A stretch of 64,000 nucleotides of DNA, taken from NCBI RefSeq assembly GCF_029227915.1, contig NC_079884.1, forward strand, positions 3,350,001 to 3,414,000, read 5' to 3'. The stretch comes from Hydractinia symbiolongicarpus. Taxonomy: Eukaryota; Cnidaria; Hydrozoa; Anthoathecata; Hydractiniidae. Position 1 is the first letter of the stretch, and each line of letters starts with the position of its first letter. The position numbers and the translations under genes were made by a program. Positions 33,455 to 46,440 of the stretch are shown here, piece by piece. Below the pieces are notes generated by a model. The model was not told where the DNA came from, made no database searches, and worked only from the letters and a program-made list of their open reading frames with translations.

Positions 33455-36400
33455 CATTACACGTCTGAGTTAATATCGTCCTATACGGAAACTGCAGAAA
33501 AATTTAGAACCTCTCACGAACTTAAACCTCAATCAAGGTGAAGAAAATGAAGATTATATTTTGCATGAAACTTCTATAACAAGGCATCTGTACCAACTGC
33601 GCCATGCTACCTGAAAATTTGATTTCAAGTTTAAATAAATCAAACGTAGGTATTGGAGTTTCGACTAAATGTGTTAGAGAAAAAAAATTTTCCTATTAAT
33701 CGTTGTATTTTTATTTATTTTAATTTATTTTCTCTATTTAGTGTGTGAACATTTCAACATACAAACAAGATTTAACAGATACAGCGTTTCTCCGTCACAA
33801 TGGCAAGATCAATTTCTATGCAAGGTGATAATGTTTTTTGTTATCAATTTTGTTCTTAAAATTTTAACCCGAAATATCTGATATTCTGATAAAAAATGTT
33901 CTTATAACAAATATGTGCAAAGTTTCAAAAATGTGTAGCTACTTAATTTATAAATAACATGTTTTAGTTCGATGAGTATCCAGATCAGTTATACCGTCCT
34001 AACCATCATCTCAGTTCTTTGCACAAAAGTAATTTTCTTCAAGGTCTGTGTGCTTTTGTTTTCTGAAATTTAAACTTCAATATTTTATGTGCGTACAAAT
34101 CTGGCGCACAAACAAAAGATTTAGTACAAAAACTACACACCAAGCGTTTCACTTGAATATTATAACGCGTAAAATAGGTTCATGATACTATTACACTAAA
34201 AGTTATTCAGCGCGCAATAAGTGTAATACCAAAAAGACGTTTATAGGCATTTCAGACCGCGAAACTTGTCTGATATGGCTCTTTTTAACAAAATACTGTT
34301 TTTGCGCTTATCTATACAATTTCTTATCAATTGCTACCACATCCATAAGACATCAAAACTATCATGACTGATTGGAATGGAGGCCTATGGTTGTTGCGTA
34401 CAGCTCAGCATGTTTAATCTCAATTTGCTGCTTCTGGTAACTGCGTGTATTTATTTGACGTCTATTGCTATACATCTGTAAGCTAATTTAGAAACTGGGG
34501 CTCTTGTAGTCGAAAAACGCCCCTCAATTGCACCTATAATCATAGCAGCAGTAATTTTCGCAAAACGTAACCTTCCGTGACAATAAACTTACCTTGCCAC
34601 TAAAGAAACTTATAGAAAACAAACAACCGATTTAATCTCAACAATACCGTTGGTACAATTAAAGCTATAAAAACATCACAAGTCATGCTCAATATCATAA
34701 CGAACAGCAGCTGCGGTTTTTTTTTGGCCTGTTAATTGGTTTGTTTTGTACTGTATCTTAAGAGATTGTTTGCGGTACAAATGCTTAAGTCATAGGCTGA
34801 ATTTTATTATCAAACGTTTTACACATGTACGCATAAGTAGGTTTGTATTTTTTACTTCCCAATCTACATTCAGTGCGCACAACGTAAATTTATTCTTTCA
34901 TTGCAAGCAGCAACTTTTTTCCTTTTTTGGTCTAGTCTCTCAATAAAAACTGAAATATCATCCAGAAAACTTTCCAGACTATTTATGCACTTACATATAG
35001 CGCCAATTCGCAATTGAATTTATCAATACTTACCCTCAAGGTGAACAACTGGTGTAACGCGCAACCAAATGCACGTCCATCCAAAAATATCCAACCACTT
35101 CAATCTATATATTTACCATGGCAAGCACAAGCATGTACCGTTCCCCACATTGCTACCACGCCACTGACTGTACATAATAAAAATTAACAGAAGAAATTCA
35201 ACCGTTTCAATCTAAATATTACCATGACAGAAAAACCGTGTATGTAATGTGCGCCTACTACTGGTTCTAGTGATGGTCCTGAGTGGTTTCTTAAATAGTT
35301 TTGAAGCTGCATCTAGATTTCATTTGAGAATATTTCATTAGGCCGTGTTATATTAAGCAAATATCACACATCGATCTAAAGGTTAATTAACATGTCCAAC
35401 AAAATCAAATGTGTTCAACAACTTGTAATTTAAAAGCCAAATCTAAATACTTACTTTGCCATGCCTAAATCATTTCCGTATATTGCATATCTACCGCAAT
35501 ATTTCAATTCAAAATATTAAAAGGACAGCTTGTCATAATTTATAATAAAGAAAATCATTCATTTTGGTATTATGTATCAAAAAACAGCGCCAGCGTGCCG
35601 AGTATGATAATAATACAGCATTTTATAATTTTTGGGACGATAATACCGTAACATATGTGAGCATTAATTTAACTTTGTTTACATTTAGGTTTATTATAAC
35701 GACATCTACCATTTCGTTGCGTTAGAAACAGTAACAACGGAAAAATGTACATTTACAGTTTCTTGATGTTCTTAACTTTCTGGAAAAATACTATCTCAAT
35801 TGTTCTTAACATATTCTTAGCGTGGCTATGGCCTAAAGATATATAATGCTTTAGTATAGGACTAGCCAAATTGCTGTGGATTGACGGCTCTTTGTCCCAT
35901 TTTTGTAACTAAACTGCAGAAAAAAGAGAAAAAGCCCTAGAATCGACATTTCTCACAATGTCTATTACTCTATATTTATACCCGCTGAAACTATATAAGG
36001 TTGTCTCCATTTTATATAAATTCTTCTTTAGGATGTACGCGCTGTTTTTAAAAGAATAGTGTGTTTTCGTTTCAGCCTCCCTGTTCTTATATAATGTTTT
36101 TATAAAATAAAGGCTGCTATAACTTGCTATACCGAGTAAAAAATTAAAAGCTACAGAAAATTACTTTTTACAGTTTATATAACTTTTCTCTTTAGTATGT
36201 ACTCGCTATTTTTATAAGAATAGTGTGTTTTCGTTTAGTCTCCATGTTTTTATATAATGTATATAAAAACATAATATATAATAATAAAACAAAGACATAA
36301 CTTAAATATGCTGTTCTATGCAAGGTAATAATATTCTTTGTTATTAAATTTGTTCGAAAGGTTATAAAACTAAATCTCTCATATTCTGATAGAAACCATT

Positions 36401-38300
36401 CTTATAACAAATGTGAGTAAAATTTCAATGTGTAATTTGTTTTTATTGAACATGTTTAAGTCCAATCAGAATCAAAATCAGTTGAAATATCTTGCACATC
36501 ATATATTTGACGTCAGGAGCGTATTTTCAACTAAGCCTGCCGTTTGATCATTCGCTATTACGGGGAGTGATTTATGCAAGCCATAGCTTCATAAATAAGT
36601 GACATCTCAGTTATTTGCACAGAAGTCATTTTCTCAAAGGTTTGCATGGTTTTGTAAAATTTCCACCAATGTTATATCATTACCAGGCTATCTTCGCGAC
36701 CTTGCGTCAAAACAACAATTTTAGTACAGAAAATTTACGTTAAGCCAATAAATGTTAAAATGTAATTTTTTTTCTAAGAAAAAGAACTGATTGCGGAAAG
36801 GTGTTTTAAGCGTCGATTTTTCCTTGCTATTTGTTGGTAATCTAAGCGTGGACGAAATAAGTTCATGCTATTGCACAAGAATTTCTAACGCGTGAAACAG
36901 ATTTTCTTCAATTCCACTTAAGGTATGGCAAATAAAAAGCTTGTCTAATACGACGCTTCTCAACAGAATAATGTTTTGCGCTTATGTATACAATTTCTTA
37001 TCAATAAGTACCGCATCTATCAAGCTATCATCTAGGAATATGTAGGAAAAGATAGCATGGTTAAAATCAATTAAAATCTGTAGTATATAATTGTCTGTTC
37101 TACTGCGCGCAGAGCACAAATATTTACAAAAAATTTTTCTTGGTGACAATGTATAGGCGAAAATAAATTGAGGTCTGTTTGATTTTTTTTTTTGGTTTAG
37201 TCAAACTTATTCACACCTAGCATAACTGATTAGTGCAAAGCTTTACTTCAGCAAAAAGTTTAATCTTGATTTGTGAAACTGCTTCTGTTAGCTATATGCG
37301 TATTTTTTTTGTAATAGAAAACGCCACTATAATCACGCCTAATAATTAAAGCAGTACTAATTGTCGAAAATAACCATGTATGACGATATACTCACTAAAT
37401 ACACTTCAGAACACCACCAACACATCCTACAAACTGATCAAACACAAACAACCGTTTTCATATAAAAAATATAACCGTGACGTACAATTAAAGCGGAATT
37501 AATTCATATCTGATATCACAGCGAACAGCAGCACTTCCCAACCCGTTTACTCAATTTATACGACTTGACCTAAACTGAGTTCACTTCTCGGTCCTTGTAT
37601 ATCAGAAAATTTTAATTGTTCTCTCCTATGTTGTTAATACCTGTTGTTCAAAAAACTTCCTCGCTGCTTTGACTGCGTGGATTTTCTGCATTCTAGGAAC
37701 TATAAAAATAAAATAGTATTTATAAAAATCGGCGCTCGTATAATTGGTTGCACAGAAGTACTTATGTTTTTTTCTCCGCAATCTATTTTTAGTCCTTTTA
37801 TTATTTTATTGCATGTTGCAACTGGTGTTAGAGTCAAATTAAAAATTGTTACTAGGCTTATGCAACATAGTGGAAAGAAAAATCTCCACCGAGCTCTATG
37901 TTTAAAAAAGAAACAGGTGGTATACTATGTTTTTGACACCATTTGTAGCGGATGAAATTAATAGTAATTGAATTACATTATGGGTACAAGTTTAATAAAT
38001 TTTCTCGTTCCTCACTAAAAACATGTTCACAACTGCTCATGCTCTATCTTTCTCTTGGTCATGTTAAAAAACGTTTTGCGCCGTTCTCAAACGATATGTC
38101 ATCGCCTGAAATGTACAACTTGATTTTTTGCTTGTGGTTTTACTTTGTTTCAAAGTCTGAGCAAAATAAGATGACTTTATCACATCACCACTTATGCACA
38201 CCGCCACTTGCGCAATCAAATTTTAACAATACTAACTCTAACAGTCAATTGGTCTAGCGCTACCGCACCACACTACATGACGTCTGGCTGACATAGCACA
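33455..38300. repeat. Large direct repeat Q, left copy, with internal tandem units
   Basis: Begins with AATATCGTCCTATACGGAAACTGC-like sequence (33473, matched at 42810) and shares collinear blocks with 42790-46440: TCTATGCAAGGTGATAATG (33815/43162), GGAATGGAGGCCTATGG (34374/43685), TTTATGCACTTAC (34981/44158), TACCATGACAGAAAAACCG (35219/45558) and AAAAAGCCC(T/A)(A/G)GAATCGA (35928/46185). It is internally repetitive: a second diverged unit starts at about 36305 (TCTATGCAAGGTAATAAT). No gene recognised. Confidence 0.75.
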
Positions 38301-38716
38301 AGTTGTATGGCAGTCATGTATTAACCAAACAACAACATAGCGACATTTTCTTTAAAGAAATAACTTGACATAAAACTTTCGTTTTCGTAAGAGGTCTTTT
38401 AAATTAGTCTGATAGCTTTCCGCTGTTCAGAGGTTCATAACAGTAGTCTTATATAACTTCTTTTATTTATCTTATAACCAGTGTTGTTCAATCAAATTTC
38501 TTTCGATTTCTCGTAACATATCATCAATGTATCGACTGCATAATGTTACATTCATTCATTTCGTGCTATTCAACCAGACATTGACTGACATGGAAACCGT
38601 AACCAATTGTATAACTATTTACTTGGTCGTATTACTACAAACAAATAATCCAGATCTTTATAAACGTTTCCTTGTCAACGGGAGATTCCCAGAGTAAGAT
38701 GTATTTGTATCATATT
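38301..38716. other. Junction between left Q and right P copies
   Basis: AT-rich spacer with no recognised gene, repeat or RNA. Confidence 0.35.
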
Positions 38717-39419
38717 CAAAACAGGTATTTCATTTCCAAATTAGTGCTACTGTTATCATTATTATTTTAAAATTTACGTTTTCTACATAATTATTTTACT
38801 TTTAACTTTATATATGTATTATTTTACTTCATTTTTATCATTATTTTATAATTTTTATTTTATTGTTTTATTATATACTTTTATTATACTTTTATATTAT
38901 CTAATTTTTTATTATTTTATTCTGTACTTTTATCACTATTTCTTTAAATTTTAACTTTTTTATGTATTCTTTTACTTCATTTTTATTACCTTTATCATTA
39001 TTTTATGTTTTATCGTTTTGTTGTATACTTTTATCGTTATATTCTTTTATTATATTCTGAACTTTTATCATTATTATTTACCTTTTATATGAATTCTTTT
39101 ACTTCATTTTAATCATTATTTTATAATTTTAGCTAAATTTTATTAATTATTTTAACTTTTATGCTTATTATTTAAAATTTTAACTTTTATCAGTATTTTA
39201 TAATTTTATATTTCATTAATATATTTTATCAATTTCATCATTGTAATTTTAAAAGTTTTCCTTTGTTTTCGATTTTCCTATTTCATTAAATATTCTGTTG
39301 TTAAAAATGTTAAGATTATTTTGCTGTTGTTAGGAATAACATTTTTTTTAGGAAAATTCCGCGAATGTAGAGTGAATTCCATCTCCTCCATTCTGTTTTA
39401 ACAAAAGTGTTGTTGCCAC

Positions 39420-39720
39420 TTAAAATTTGTTGCTATGGGTAAATTCTTCCAACACCCCAATTTTGTTGCTGATTTTTAAAATTTGTTACGATAGGTGAAT
39501 TCCACCTCCCTAATTTTGTTCTTTCTGTTTAAAATTTGTTGTTATGGGTTAATTCCATCGGTCCAATTTTGTTGCCACTTAAAATTTGTTGCTATAGGTG
39601 AATTCCATCTCCCTAATTTTGTTGTTGTGTTGTTTCTGTTTAAAATTTGTTGCCATAAGTTAATTCCATCTGTCCCATTTTGTTGTTACTTTTATAATTA
39701 GTTGTTCCGGGTGAATTTCA
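39420..39720. repeat. ~53-bp repeat array, right P copy (short version)
   Basis: The same AAAATTTGTTG(C/T)(T/C)AT monomers as in the left copy, at about 39423, 39478, 39531, 39580 and 39642, but without the regular alternating dimers. This indicates that the left array expanded, or the right one contracted, after duplication. Confidence 0.8.
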
Positions 39721-40944
39721 TCTCCCCTTTGTTTTTGTTGTTGTTTAATTTTCAATAGGTGAATTTCACCTCCCCATCAATTTTACTTTTGAAAAATACT
39801 GTTGTTTCTATTTGGTGAACTCCATCTCCCATCACAAAAATATTTTTGTATATAATTAATTATAATTTTTCTACGTTGTTATAATAATTTATAATAAAAA
39901 ATATTTTTATATATACAATCAATTTACAACAAAAAATTTTTTTTTGTATATAATAAACTTTTCGTTACGAGTTTTTATTATGAGTTTTAAATATTGAAAA
40001 AAGTGCCACATTTTTCATCAAGTCAACTTATTATCAAAACGTGCTTTTGTTTCCACAACATACAATACAAGTACAGTTAATAATATCAGCAAAAAAGCCT
40101 TTACATGTATTTATTCAATTTCTTTATTAAAAATTATGCCAATATATAAATATTGTTCCCTTTAAAAAAACTTGCCACATATCAACATTTTCAACAGTTG
40201 ATTAAACCTCTATACAATTTGTATCTTGAAAGAGTAAACTTTTTCTAGAAAGGCAGTTTTTTAAGTTGTTCAGTTACTAAATAGTTAGTTTACTTCTTGA
40301 AATAGTTACGTTTGAAATGAACTTTTCATTGCAATGTGTACCTTATTTCGACAATTTGCCTTCCATGTTGTCAAAGCCGTTTTTACCAAAAGACATATTT
40401 CCAGAAAGCTCATGGCATCGGATATTGTTCTCTATACAAAGGTATAATTCTAAATAACTTAAATTACTCTGTTTTTCAAACATTTGATTTTTTAATATTT
40501 ACGTCTGATACTTACTAATTTCTTAAAAGTCCCAATCTTTACTTCTAAACACACAATGTGGTATGTATTTCTCAAACTGAACCCTTTTTTCTTTGTTATG
40601 ATATTTATGTGTTAACATTTTATTGTAGAATTTTTAGAAACAGAACAAAACAAAAACAAAAAAGGACCAGAAGAAATATCCTGCACCTGATGTGCTGCCA
40701 GGAACATATAGTACAAGTTTGCGGTTGACTTATGGACTTAACATTTTGTTCTTTCTTGTACACAATATATACACAATCAGTTCGAAAATCTATGATACGT
40801 AAGTTTGCGATACAGCAATGCAACTACTCATCTTCACAGTATATTTGCATAATTGTGTTCCCATTTTTGTGTTTCCAATAGATCGTGTTGAAATTGCCCA
40901 ATTTGAATTGTTGCTACACGATATATCATGCACATGAAAGATTT

Positions 40945-41208
40945 TCAACTAATCACTTCTGCGTTTTGGGACATAGCAGTTAACATATATGACATTGTAC
41001 AATTCGTCATACACCTTACAGACGGTTGAAGGTTCAGTGATAGTTGGTAAGCTTGTGCCAAACCTTCGCCATCAGGATGAAAAACCGTTGTATAAACTGC
41101 TGACGGGTCAAAATATACAAGTCTAAAGAGAAAAGTGACTTTCTGAGTAGGGGCAAGCACGAAGACATCATTGATATCTTGCTCAGTGGTCCAATCAAGC
41201 GCTGTCAC
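40945..41208 (-). CDS. Unrecognised ORF in the right P copy
   Basis: An 87-codon frame with protein-like composition (e.g. FRLVYFDPSAVYTTVFHPDG, several Met, Gln, Thr and Asp codons), unlike most open frames in this AT-rich region. In the left P copy the matching region (about 24970-25170) has lost about 110 bases of the N-terminal part and gained ~50 bases nearer the C-terminus, so the frame is not conserved. It may be an exon of a gene captured in the repeat, or of an unidentified element. No family recognised. Confidence 0.3.
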   Translation of the reverse strand: MTALDWTTEQDINDVFVLAPTQKVTFLFRLVYFDPSAVYTTVFHPDGEGLAQAYQLSLNLQPSVRCMTNCTMSYMLTAMSQNAEVIS

Positions 41209-42789
41209 GGTTTTGGCTGCAGTATTTTACCAACTTACCAGTTGCAACTGAAGAAGCTATGTTGCGTAAAAAGAAAATAGGAGTAACTACATCGCAATGC
41301 AGATTGTACTAGTCTTTGACAAAAGGTGGAAGTTTCTTTCAAAGAATAACAAGCCGCCAAAGAACTTCTGCATTCTTTCAGTGATTAAAAGTAATGGAGA
41401 AGTAATGGATTTTAGGCGTACTGAAACAAACAGTTGTGAATGGTAAAACATGCGGATTGGTGAAATTTACCATGCTTGGGATCTGGTGTGTTACCTTGAG
41501 TTAGCATCCCTTGCCTGTTGCAAGACACCAGTTATATGTATTGGCACTATCCGCAATAACCAATAATTTTTGTTAAACGTATACAATAATTCAAATGTTA
41601 TATTTAATGAATTTCTTTCTGGAGCTTTTCCGTTATTACCATCCTCGATTGTGGACACAAATCTCACCATAAATGATGTTATTCCACTTCATCATGCGTT
41701 GTACATTACGTAAAAAGCTTTTGCTTTAATTTTATCTCATAAAATAACATTCTATGAGTTGCTATTGTTGTGGTTAAACATTCACATTCGAATTGTACAG
41801 ATTAAATTTAAACCATACTGCACGATTCCACATGAAGTTTAATTGACAATTTATTGGGTTCTATAGTAAAGCTGTGGCTATGCTTTCATGTTTTTCTAGT
41901 TTGCATGAGAGCATTGACGTACTGGCAGTACTCCTACTTATAACAGTATCAATTACCAATTAATTGTGGTATCTGAATTTGGATAGACGTCTTTGGCCAC
42001 ATTTAATGCGGTAATCAGTACGGCACAGCTATGTCAAAAATGTCTCATGTTTTATTCATTGTCTCGCAAAGAGGTAAGCTTCTGTCATTTTAATAATCTG
42101 TTACGCTAAAGAATGCTGCATGTTTTCTTATTGTGTTAAAACTAATTTTTCTTCAAACACTGCGTCTTATTTTATGGCTTAACTAAGACAAATTATGTCT
42201 AAATAATTTTCTCATTTTTGCATTGAATACAACCTCAAAACGTTGCCATACTTAATTCTGTTGAAATTTATTTTACCTGCCAGTCTTTACCACTAAGTGG
42301 ACAATCCGTAATAAAATTAGATGAAGTTCCAGCAACATTTTCATCAAAAAGACAAATTATTTCCTGGCAGTATTAAAGGTTTAACACACAGCTTAATCAT
42401 TGTAGGTTCTGATGGACATTGCAGAAGTACGAAAACAACTGCACTTTTGCAATCTGACAATACTGGTTAAATGCTGTTGGTGGAAAAACATGCCGCGTGA
42501 ATGAAATCTCCTGCCGAATTTGATCAATTATTTAGCAGTTATATTTAGTGCTAAAGAAATGTAATTATGATGAAAGTTGTTTGTTATGACAACTTATTGT
42601 AATATTGTTTTATAATAACATATTAATGAAGTTGCTTTTACTGACACTGTTGCAATAAATTGAAAAATAATTAAAAGTTGTTTATTGCCAGGAAAATTTT
42701 TCTGGGGATTTAAAAAATATGTTGTTTACAATGTCTTTGTTAACTGTGACACCTTATCAATATTGTTCTACTTTTTTCTGTTTTGTTAA

Positions 42790-45700
42790 CATTTCACATC
42801 TGGGTCAATATCGTCCTATACGGAAACTGCGGAAAACATTTGAACCTCTGACGAACTTAAACCTCAATCAAGGTGAAGAAGATTATATTTTGCATGAAAC
42901 TTCTATAACAAGGCATCTGTACCAACTGCGCCAGCCTGCCTACCTGAATATTTGATTTCAAGTTTAAATAAATCAAATGTAGGTATTGGAATTTTTTCCT
43001 ATTAATCGATGTATTTTACTTTATTTTAATTTATTTTCTCTATTTAGTGTGAATACTTCAACATACAAACAATTTTGCACAGTCGTAACAATTTTTGAAG
43101 AAAACGAATCAATTTAAAGTTAACAGATACTGCGTTTCTCCGTCACAATGGCAAGATCAAATTCTATGCAAGGTGATAATATATTTTGTTATCAGTTTTG
43201 TTCTAAAATTTTAACCCGAAATATCTGATATTCTGATAAAAAAATGTTCTTAAACAAAGATTCGTAAAGTTTCAGAAATGTGTAGCTACTTAATTTATAA
43301 ATAACATGTTTTAGTTCGATGAGTATCCAGATCAGTTAAACCGTCCTAACGATCATCTCAGTTCTTTGCACAAAATTCACTTTCTTCAAGGTCTGTATGG
43401 TTTTGTATATTGAAATTTAAATTTCAATATTTTATGTGCGTAGAAATCTTTGCGCGCTGGCGCACAAACAAAAGATTTGGTACAAGAATTACACGCCAAG
43501 CGGCTCACTTGAATATTAAAACGCGCAAAATACGTTCATGATACTATTACACTAGAATTTATTACGCGCGCAATAAGTGTAATACCAGAAAGACGTTTAT
43601 AGGCAATTCAGACCGCGGAGAGTTTCCTTCTCTGCTCTTCTTTTTTTGGTTTTAGTCAGTCTATTTACAACTAGCATAACTGATAGGAATGGAGGCCTAT
43701 GGTTGTTGCGTACAGCTCAGCAACATGTTTATATGACATGACAATAAACTTATCTTGCCACTAAATACACTTATACAGAACACAACCAACACACTATACA
43801 AACTGATCAAAAACATACGACCGATTTCATCTCAACAATATCATACCGTTCGTACAATTAAAGCTATAAAAACATCACAAGTCATGTTCAATATCCTAAC
43901 GAACAGCAGCAGCAGCAGTTTGTTTGTTTGTTTGCATGTTATTTGTTTATTTTGTCCTGTATATAAACAGCTTGTTGACGGTGCAAGTACGACCAACAAA
44001 GTTCTAGGTTGATCTCAACATTAAAACCTGCCGTTAAAACCTTAAGTCATAGTTTTCATTGCATGCAGCAACTTTTTCCCTTTTTTGGTCTAGTCTCTCA
44101 CTAAACACACGTTAAACTTGAAATATTATCCATCAAAAGGATTAACCTTTCCAGACTATTTATGCACTTACGTACAGCGCCAATTCGCAATTAAATTTAT
44201 CAATACTCACCCAATTTATCAATACTCACCCAATGCACGTCCTTCCAACGATATCCAACCATTTCAGTCTATATATTTACCATGGCAAACATAACCATGT
44301 ACCGTTCCATCGACTGTGCAAAGTACAAACTAAAGGAAGGAATTAAATCATTTTAATCTAAAAAAAGTTCTTACAACAAACATGTGTGTTTACACATGTT
44401 TGTTATAAGAACTTTTTGACATGTGTAGCTACTTAATTTATAAATAACATGTTTTAGTTCTAAGAGGATCGAGACGGTTCGCATGCGTTTGTAAACTTCA
44501 ATATTTCATGTGCGTACAAATCTTTGCACACTTGCGCAAATAAAAAAGAATTAGCACAGTAATTACAATTGGTGAAAATGAATTGCTTCCCATTTAATTT
44601 CAGGTCATTGGTTTATTTTTGATTTTCAGTCTATTTGAAACTAACATGACTGACTTAAATGTAGGCATATAGTGGTTTCCTAAAGTTCACCAACATGTTT
44701 AACCTCATTTTGCTGCTTCTGCTAACTGCGTATATTTATTTAACATTCATTTCTGCACATCTGTAAGCTATATTGGCAACTAAGGCTCTTGTAACCGATT
44801 ACAATCGCACCTATAAAATCATAGCAGTACTAATTTTGTCGAAAAATAAAATGTAATGACGATATGCTCACTAAATGCCCTTAATCAAAACAAACAGCAG
44901 CAGTTTGTTTGTTTGTTTGTTAGTTGCCTCTTTCTACGTTTTTCTTTGTATATAAACAGCTTGTTGGCCTTCCGAATGCGCCCAGCGAAGCGCTAGTTTG
45001 AATTCGACACGCCCTCAGAACTTTAAGTCACGGGTTGATTTTTATTACCAGAACGTTTTTGCAGTTATACGCATAAGTACGTTTGTATTTTTTACTCTAC
45101 AATCTATATAAACTGCGTACAAAGTTGTTTATTACTTCATTGTATGCATCAACTGGCGTTAGCGTACTTTTTTTACTGCAGTGTTGTAATGATGTACTCA
45201 TAATTTTTGACTAAGCTTGTGCTACATAGATAAAAAGAGTATTGTTTTCTGAGCCAGTTCCATGTTTAAAAACAGCAGGAGCGATATTTTCTTCAACGTC
45301 ATGCGGACTTGCAAGTTAATTGTAATTGTATTACTGTAATTTATTAGTTTAATTGGCCTATTCTCTGACTAGAAGCATGTTAGACCTGAAATATCATCTA
45401 GGAAAAGGACACTTACATACAGCGCGAATTCGCAATTGAATTCAATCGATATATTTATCATAGCAAGCATAACCATGTACCATTCCTCTCATTGCTATCA
45501 CGCCACCAACTGTGCATAATAATTAACGGATGGAATTCAATCGTTTCAATCTAAACATTTACCATGACAGAAAAACCGCGTATGTAATGTGGGCCTACTA
45601 CTGGTGCTAGTCATGGTCCTCAGTGGTTTCTTAGATAGTTTTGCAGCTGCATCTAGATTTCATTTGAATATTTTTCATTAGGCCGTGTTATATTAAGCAC

Positions 45701-46440
45701 ATCAATCTAAAGGTTAATTATTTACATGTCCAACAAAATCAAATGTGTTTAACAACTGTTAATTTAAAAGCCAAATCTAAGTACTTACCTCGCCATGCCT
45801 AAATCATTGCCGTATATTACATATCTACCGCAATATTTCAATTCAAAATTTTAAAAGGAGGTCATAATAAAAAAAATCAATCATTTTGATATTATGTACA
45901 AAAAAAACCAGCGCAAACGTGCCGAGCATGATAATAATGCAGCGTTTTATAATTTTCTGGACAGTTTATAAACCGTGTATTTTATAAAAAAATAGTGCTT
46001 TTTGGTTTCAGCCTTGCATGGTATGGCCTAAAGATATATAAGGCTTTAGTATATGACTAACCAAATTGCTGTTGATAATCACATGATACCAAACAAAACC
46101 ATATACAACATGAATTATCAGAACTCACAATCCAACCTCGGCTCTTTGTCTCATTTTTTATAACTGGACAGCAGAAAAAAATAGAAAAAGCCCAGGAATC
46201 GAGATTCCTCACAGTCTCTATTGCTCTATATTTATACCAGTTGAAAATATAAAAGGTTGTCTCCGGAGTGTTAAAAACAATAGCAACAGAAAATTACTTT
46301 TTCTAGTTTATGTAAATTCTTTAGGATGTAGTCGCTGTTTTTATAAGAATAGTGTGTTTTCGTTTTAGCCTCTATGTTCTTATATAATGTTTTGATAAAA
46401 TAAAGGCTGCTATAACTTGCTGTAGCTAATGAAAAATTCT
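42790..46440. repeat. Large direct repeat Q, right copy, with internal tandem units
   Basis: Matches 33455-38300 in blocks, but with the units rearranged: the block AAGCCAAATCTAA...ATGCCTAAATCATT lies at 45772-45806 (left copy 35433-35475), after an extra unit at about 44430-45400 that resembles left-copy 36440-37980. A 27-base inverted pair near 44365-44415 (CTTACAACAAACATGTGTG and its complement) forms a hairpin. No gene recognised. Confidence 0.75.

Larger units (their letters stand above)
38717..42790. repeat. Large direct repeat P, right copy
   Basis: Collinear with 22970-26731. It differs by an AT-rich block at 38757-39255 (TTATTTTACTTTTAACTTT-type), by a shorter 53-bp repeat array (39420-39720, about five monomers), and by about 110 extra bases near 41110-41225 that are absent from the left copy. 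It runs without a break into Q. Confidence 0.85.
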
